In this document: one piece after another, positions 44,793 to 50,998 of the stretch
Numbering within the stretch: the first letter of the stretch is position 1
Layout: each line of letters starts with the position of its first letter
Source: Opitutia bacterium Tous-C1TDCM
GTDB taxonomy: Bacteria; Verrucomicrobiota; Verrucomicrobiia; Opitutales; Opitutaceae
Length of the DNA stretch: 50,998 nucleotides
Direction of reading: 5' to 3'
Assembly (NCBI GenBank): GCA_002288455.1
Contig: NEUS01000015.1
Location: forward strand, 1 to 50,998
Made by a program: the position numbers and the translations under genes
Notes under the pieces: generated by a model
Databases searched by the model: none
What the model was told of the DNA's origin: nothing
What the model saw: only the letters and a program-made list of their open reading frames with translations

Positions 44793-46073
44793 TCACACCA
44801 ACTTCAATACGGCGTAGGTCCGCTTGCCTTTGCGGAGCAGGACGTAGCTGCCGAAGATGATGTCGGTTTCGGTCAGGGCGCGGGCGATGTCGGGGACCTT
44901 GACGTTGTTCACGTAGATGCCGCCGCCTTCGATGTCCTTGCGGGCCTGGCCCTTCGACGGGGCGAGACCGGCGGCGACGAGGGCGTCGATCAGCGACGTG
45001 CCGGCGCCGGCGAGTTTGGCGCGCTCGAAGTCTTTGTTCGGGACGTCGGCGACGATGTCCTGGAAATCCTCGGCGCCGAGGCCGTCGAGGCTGCCGCCAA
45101 AGAGGACGTCGCTGGCTTTCAACGCGCCGGCGAGTCGCGCTTCGCCGTGCACCAACAGCGTCATCGCGCGGGCGAGGGCCTTCTGGGCGGCGCGGGCGCC
45201 GGGGTTGGCCTTGAGCTCGTTTTCCAGCGCGGCGATTTCTTCCTGCGAAAGGAAGGTGAGCGTTTTGAGCAGTTTGACGACGTCGGCGTCGTCCGCGTTG
45301 ACGAAGAATTGGTAGAACCGATACGGCGACGTGCGCTTGGGATCGAGCCAGACGGTGCCGGTGGCGGTTTTGCCGTACTTCGAGCCGTCGGCCTTGGTCA
45401 GCAGCGGGAAGACGAGGCCCCAGACGGTGGCGCCGAGTTTCTTGCGCGTGAGTTCGGTGCCGACGGTGATGTTGCCCCACTGGTCGGTGGCGCCGATCTG
45501 CAGTTCGCAATCGAAGGTTTTCCGCAGGTGGCAGAAGTCATATCCTTGGAGCAGCATGTAGCTGAACTCCGTGTAGCTGATGCCGGCCTCGCGGTCCTCC
45601 ATGCGGGAGCGCACGGAGTCCTTGGCGATCATGGAATTGACGGTGACGAATTTGCCGACGTCGCGCAGGAATTCGAGAAACGAGATCGGGCCGGTCCAGT
45701 CGTGGTTGTTGACGAGGCGGGCGGGATTGGCGGCGACGTCGAAGTCGAGGAACTTGGTCAGCTGGACCTTGATGTGGGCGATGTTGTGCTCGACCTGCTC
45801 GGGGGTCTGGAGATTGCGTTCGGCGGATTTGCCGGAAGGGTCGCCGACCATGCCGGTGGCGCCGCCGGCGAGGACGATGGGGCGGTGGCCCTGGAGTTGG
45901 AAGCGGCGCAGCGCGAGCAGCGGGACGAGGTTGCCGACGTGGAGCGAATCGGCGGTCGGGTCGAAGCCGCAGTACAGCGTCACCGGGCCTTGGGCGATGC
46001 GCTGCGCGAGCGCGTCGGGGTCGGTGCAGTCGGCCAGTAGGCCGCGCCAGCGGAGTTCTTCGAGGATGTTCAT
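44793..46073 (-). CDS. tyrS: Tyrosine--tRNA ligase
   Basis: 426 residues, normal for bacterial TyrRS. The HIGH-type motif is HVGNL (His45-Asn48), preceded by CGFDPTADSLHVG; the KMSKS-type loop reads SKYGKT, and YDFCHL plus GATDQWGNI are TyrRS signatures. The C-terminal S4-like RNA-binding domain carries KGQARKDIEGGGIYVNN. It charges tRNA-Tyr in the cytosol. It diverges from the peroxiredoxin gene, the 194-bp gap has no T-box I can recognise, and the adjacent gap on its 3' side is the actgat repeat. Confidence 0.97.
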   Translation of the reverse strand: MNILEELRWRGLLADCTDPDALAQRIAQGPVTLYCGFDPTADSLHVGNLVPLLALRRFQLQGHRPIVLAGGATGMVGDPSGKSAERNLQTPEQVEHNIAHIKVQLTKFLDFDVAANPARLVNNHDWTGPISFLEFLRDVGKFVTVNSMIAKDSVRSRMEDREAGISYTEFSYMLLQGYDFCHLRKTFDCELQIGATDQWGNITVGTELTRKKLGATVWGLVFPLLTKADGSKYGKTATGTVWLDPKRTSPYRFYQFFVNADDADVVKLLKTLTFLSQEEIAALENELKANPGARAAQKALARAMTLLVHGEARLAGALKASDVLFGGSLDGLGAEDFQDIVADVPNKDFERAKLAGAGTSLIDALVAAGLAPSKGQARKDIEGGGIYVNNVKVPDIARALTETDIIFGSYVLLRKGKRTYAVLKLV

Positions 46074-46267
46074 GACGGGAATGCGGATTGAACGCGGCGG
46101 GGCCGGCGGCGCGCAAGAGCGTTTCTAATGGCCGGCCGCGCGGAAACAGAAACGGAGCTGCTACCCGGAAAAACCATTTGCGGCGGTCCGGCGCGCACCT
46201 CAACGTCGCTCCTCCGTGCCGTCGGAAATCCCCGCCGGCCCGGCCCAACCTCCCTCATCCTCCTCCC

Positions 46268-46741
46268 ATGCCCATCGCTGTCGGTACCCAAGCCCCTGAT
46301 TTCACCCTCAAGACCAAGGCCGCGGACGGCCTCAAGGACGTCAAGCTGAGCGACCACGCCGGCAAGAGCCAGGTCGTGCTGCTCTTCGTGCCCGCCGCGT
46401 TCACCGGTGTTTGCACGCAGGAACTTTGCGACCAGACCGGCGGCCTCGGCGAGTACGAGCAACTCGGCGCCGTGGTCTACGGCATCAGCGTCGACAACGC
46501 CTTTTCCCAGGAAGCCTGGGCCAAGCAGGCGAAGATCGGCATCACGCTGCTCTCCGACCTCAACAAGACCGTCACCAAGGCTTACGACGTCGTGTTCCCG
46601 AATCTCGCCGGCATCGGCGACACGTCGGCCCGCGCGGCGTTCGTGATCGGCAAAGACGGCGTCGTGAAGTACGCCGAGCAGACGCCGACGCCGAAGGACC
46701 TGCCGAACTTCGCCGCCGTCAAGGCCGCGCTCGCCGGCTGA
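46268..46741 (+). CDS. Peroxiredoxin (AhpC/TSA family)
   Basis: 157 residues. APDFTLKT and the peroxidatic Cys49 in [10 protein letters not shown], with a second Cys at 54, mark a cytosolic thiol peroxidase of the AhpE/atypical class. The resolving mechanism is not clear. [12 protein letters not shown] is the conserved C-terminal strand. It reduces H2O2 or organic peroxides using a thiol donor. The start is the first ATG that gives a normal N-terminus ([12 protein letters not shown]). A terminator-like hairpin follows. Confidence 0.93.
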   Translation: MPIAVGTQAPDFTLKTKAADGLKDVKLSDHAGKSQVVLLFVPAAFTGVCTQELCDQTGGLGEYEQLGAVVYGISVDNAFSQEAWAKQAKIGITLLSDLNKTVTKAYDVVFPNLAGIGDTSARAAFVIGKDGVVKYAEQTPTPKDLPNFAAVKAALAG

Positions 46742-46756
46742 GTCCTCCCGAAATCC

Positions 46757-46794
46757 AGGGCCGCGCCGGGAGCACCGGCCGGCCCTTGTTGTTT
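46757..46794 (+). terminator. Terminator-like hairpin after the peroxiredoxin gene
   Basis: agggccgcgccgg pairs with ccggccggccct (one bulge) around a 5-base loop and is followed by ttgttgttt. It lies 16 bases past the stop and ends 29 bases before the aconitase ATG. Confidence 0.6.
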
Positions 46795-46823
46795 CCCCGT
46801 TTTCCGACCACCGATTTTCTCCG

Positions 46824-49511
<2,688 letters not shown>

Positions 49512-49682
49512 GCGGGCACGAACGCCGGCGGACCGGCGCGGGGCGACTCCCGCGGCCGGTTCCTTGGCGCAGCCGTTGCCCGAAAACTTCTTCCCTTGTC
49601 GTCGGGTCCGGGGCCACCGAGCCTCCGGATCCTTCGGCTCCGCTTTAGCCGCTCCCGTTTCGAGCCGAAGTAATCTATCTGC

Positions 49683-50201
49683 ATGTCCGCCCCGGCCAGC
49701 AAACCCGTCTTCTTGGTCGATCCGACCTCCGATCCCGTCATGGTGCGGATCGAGGGCCGCGCTTCGTTCCAGAACAGCGGCTGCCTTCGCGATTTCTTCC
49801 TGGCGCTCACGGCCCGTGGGCAGACCCGGTTCGTGCTGGATTTCCGCAATTGCGCGGGGATGGACAGCACCTTCCTCGGCGTCCTGGCCGGCACGGCGAT
49901 CGAGCTGCGCAAGGGCAAGCAGCCCTCGAGCCTGAAAGTCACGAATCTCACGACCCGCAACCTCGAGCTGATGCGCAACCTCGGGTTGCACCGGCTCGTG
50001 ACGATCGAGACTGCGCCGGCCGCCCCGGCCGCGCCGCCGCCGGCGGGCGCCTCGCCGCTGGAGTGTGCGCCGCAGACGGAACTCGAAAGCGCGCGCATGG
50101 TGCTCGAAGCCCACGAGACCCTCGTCGCCGCGGACGAAGCCAACCGCGCGAAGTTCGAGGACGTCATCGCGTTTTTGCGCAACCGGATCGAGCAGCCCTG
50201 A
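49683..50201 (+). CDS. STAS-domain (anti-anti-sigma-like) protein
   Basis: 172 residues. Residues about 8-115 form a STAS domain: VRIEGRASFQNSG, FVLDFRNCAGMDSTFLGVL with Ser62 in the phosphorylatable MDST position, and NLELMRNLGL. Such proteins bind an anti-sigma kinase in its non-phosphorylated form. A Pro/Ala linker and an acidic helical tail (about 130-172) follow. No kinase or sigma gene is next to it, so the partner must be elsewhere. The 171-bp gap before it is empty. The last part of the tail could form a coiled coil. Confidence 0.88.
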   Translation: MSAPASKPVFLVDPTSDPVMVRIEGRASFQNSGCLRDFFLALTARGQTRFVLDFRNCAGMDSTFLGVLAGTAIELRKGKQPSSLKVTNLTTRNLELMRNLGLHRLVTIETAPAAPAAPPPAGASPLECAPQTELESARMVLEAHETLVAADEANRAKFEDVIAFLRNRIEQP

Positions 50202-50205
50202 GCGG

Positions 50206-50421
50206 TAAAACCGGAAACCGGAAACCGGAGACCGGAAACCGGAGCGTTGGGAAAACCGGAGTTCGGAAACCGGAAACCGGAGACCGAAACTCGGAGTTCG
50301 GCGCCGTCCCGAGCAAAGCGACAGTTCTCCGGCGAGTCGCGCGTTCGATGCCGTCGCTCCGGTATCCGGTTTCCGCATTCCGGTCTTCTCCAATCCGCAT
50401 TCCGCAATCCGCAATCCGCGA
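50206..50421. repeat. Long accgga-type hairpin repeat before trpB
   Basis: A left tract of ccggaaa units (50206-50313) faces a right tract of complementary ccggtttcc/ccgcattcc units (50357-50421). It is the same family as 38841-38994. It fills the gap between the STAS gene and trpB. Confidence 0.7.
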
Positions 50422-50480
50422 TCTATCCCTTCACCCCGCACTTGCTTCATCCCGCGGGCTGTTCTCACTCTTCGGCTTCT

Positions 50481-50998
50481 ATGTCCGCTCCCGCGACTGC
50501 TCCGCTTGACCGTCTCTCGCTGCCCGATGCCGGCGGCCACTTCGGCCGCTACGGCGGCGTCTTCGTGCCGGAGACGCTGATGACGGCGCTCTCCGATCTC
50601 GGCCAAGCCTACGCGGCGGCGCGCCAGGATCCGGCTTATGCGTCGGAGCTGCGCCACCACCTGAAGGAATTCGCGGGCCGGCCGACGGAATTGTATTTTG
50701 CGGAACGCCTCACGCAGTACTGCGGCGGCGCGAAGATTTACCTCAAACGCGAGGACCTGCTCCACACCGGCGCGCACAAGATCAACAACGCCCTCGGCCA
50801 GGCCCTGCTCGCGCGCCGCATGGGCAAGCAGCGCATCATCGCCGAAACCGGCGCCGGCCAGCACGGCGTCGCGACCGCGGCGGTGTGCGCGAAGTTCGGC
50901 CTCGATTGCACCGTGTACATGGGCGCGGTCGACATGGAGCGGCAGGCGCTGAACGTGTTCCGCATGCGCCTGATGGGCGCCAAGGTCGTCGGCGTCGA
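50481..50998 (+). CDS. trpB: Tryptophan synthase beta chain (3' end outside window)
   Basis: The first 172 codons are visible; the frame is open at the window end. The product begins [15 protein letters not shown] and has the TrpB signatures [14 protein letters not shown], the PLP Lys100 in [15 protein letters not shown] and [12 protein letters not shown]. It joins indole and serine to make tryptophan, in complex with TrpA. The 20-residue leader is typical. trpA would be expected nearby downstream. (The product quoted is short; the fragment has normal length so far.). Confidence 0.97.
   Translation, partial: MSAPATAPLDRLSLPDAGGHFGRYGGVFVPETLMTALSDLGQAYAAARQDPAYASELRHHLKEFAGRPTELYFAERLTQYCGGAKIYLKREDLLHTGAHKINNALGQALLARRMGKQRIIAETGAGQHGVATAAVCAKFGLDCTVYMGAVDMERQALNVFRMRLMGAKVVGV

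Noticed and set aside
46074-46267. A T-box or other riboswitch upstream of tyrS
   Set aside because: The 194-bp divergent gap shows no T-box sequence, antiterminator pair or specifier stem that I can recognise.
50206-50421. The accgga repeat run as a CRISPR array
   Set aside because: Units are short, contiguous and degenerate, without constant repeats or unique spacers, and no cas genes are near.

Overview
The window is high-GC bacterial DNA (about two thirds G+C by eye) that looks like the Opitutaceae branch of Verrucomicrobiota. The clues are sulfatases and COG4692-type sialidase-like proteins in a catabolic cluster, a TonB-dependent receptor with the 'PVSADIFTEDFIRDV' type of plug, a PVC-type beta-propeller/HEAT/cytochrome c protein beside a neutral-ceramidase-like protein, a GAF-containing GspE ATPase, and many GXD/SGNH-type secreted hydrolases. 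The taxonomic placement is inference from protein character; no 16S gene is present.

Layout. (1) 1-11583, plus strand: a glycan/sugar-acid catabolic cluster. It holds a sulfatase (3' part), sialidase-like protein 1, a DHDPS/N-acetylneuraminate-lyase-family aldolase, an SSS symporter, a secreted unknown, an FGGY (ribulokinase-like) kinase, an MFS transporter, sialidase-like protein 2, a DUF3748/TolB-like propeller and an alpha/beta-hydrolase. Several junctions are 4-bp ATGA overlaps. The genes suggest extracellular trimming of a sulfated, acid-sugar-bearing glycan, uptake by SSS/MFS carriers, and aldolase/kinase catabolism; the substrate is not determined. (2) 11705-13043, minus: a three-gene set of unknown role (hypothetical, membrane protein, DUF1801). 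(3) 13290-17335: a large TonB-dependent receptor (minus) divergent from a small outer-membrane beta-barrel protein (plus) that ends at a clear intrinsic terminator. (4) 17.4-22.05 kb: a degraded mobile-element remnant (truncated toprim/primase-like gene, frameshifted RecA/RepA-like ATPase) with an apparently intact AbiE-type toxin-antitoxin pair, followed by about 0.85 kb of mostly empty DNA and a tRNA-Phe(GAA) with its own terminator. (5) 22.4-31.2 kb, minus: an arylsulfatase with a single-base frameshift, an AsmA-like protein, an SGNH hydrolase and a two-domain redoxin/TlpA protein. (6) 31.4-34.1 kb, plus: a Gfo/Idh/MocA oxidoreductase and a PLP-dependent decarboxylase. (7) 34.2-37.0 kb: GAF-GspE ATPase (minus) divergent from YraN (plus). 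(8) 37.3-40.0 kb: zwf and opcA. (9) 40.2-44.5 kb: ceramidase-like protein and PVC cytochrome protein. (10) 44.8-51.0 kb: tyrS (minus), peroxiredoxin, aconitase, a STAS protein and the 5' part of trpB.

The most distinctive non-coding signal is a set of degenerate short-period repeat families in the intergenic gaps (units such as cacggag, actgat, accgga, gtcctgtcc, ttgaaag). Many are arranged as two complementary arms that would fold into long hairpins. A second conserved element of about 24 bp (ccactcgctcacgctcgcgg-type) recurs just past the 3' end of four minus-strand genes.
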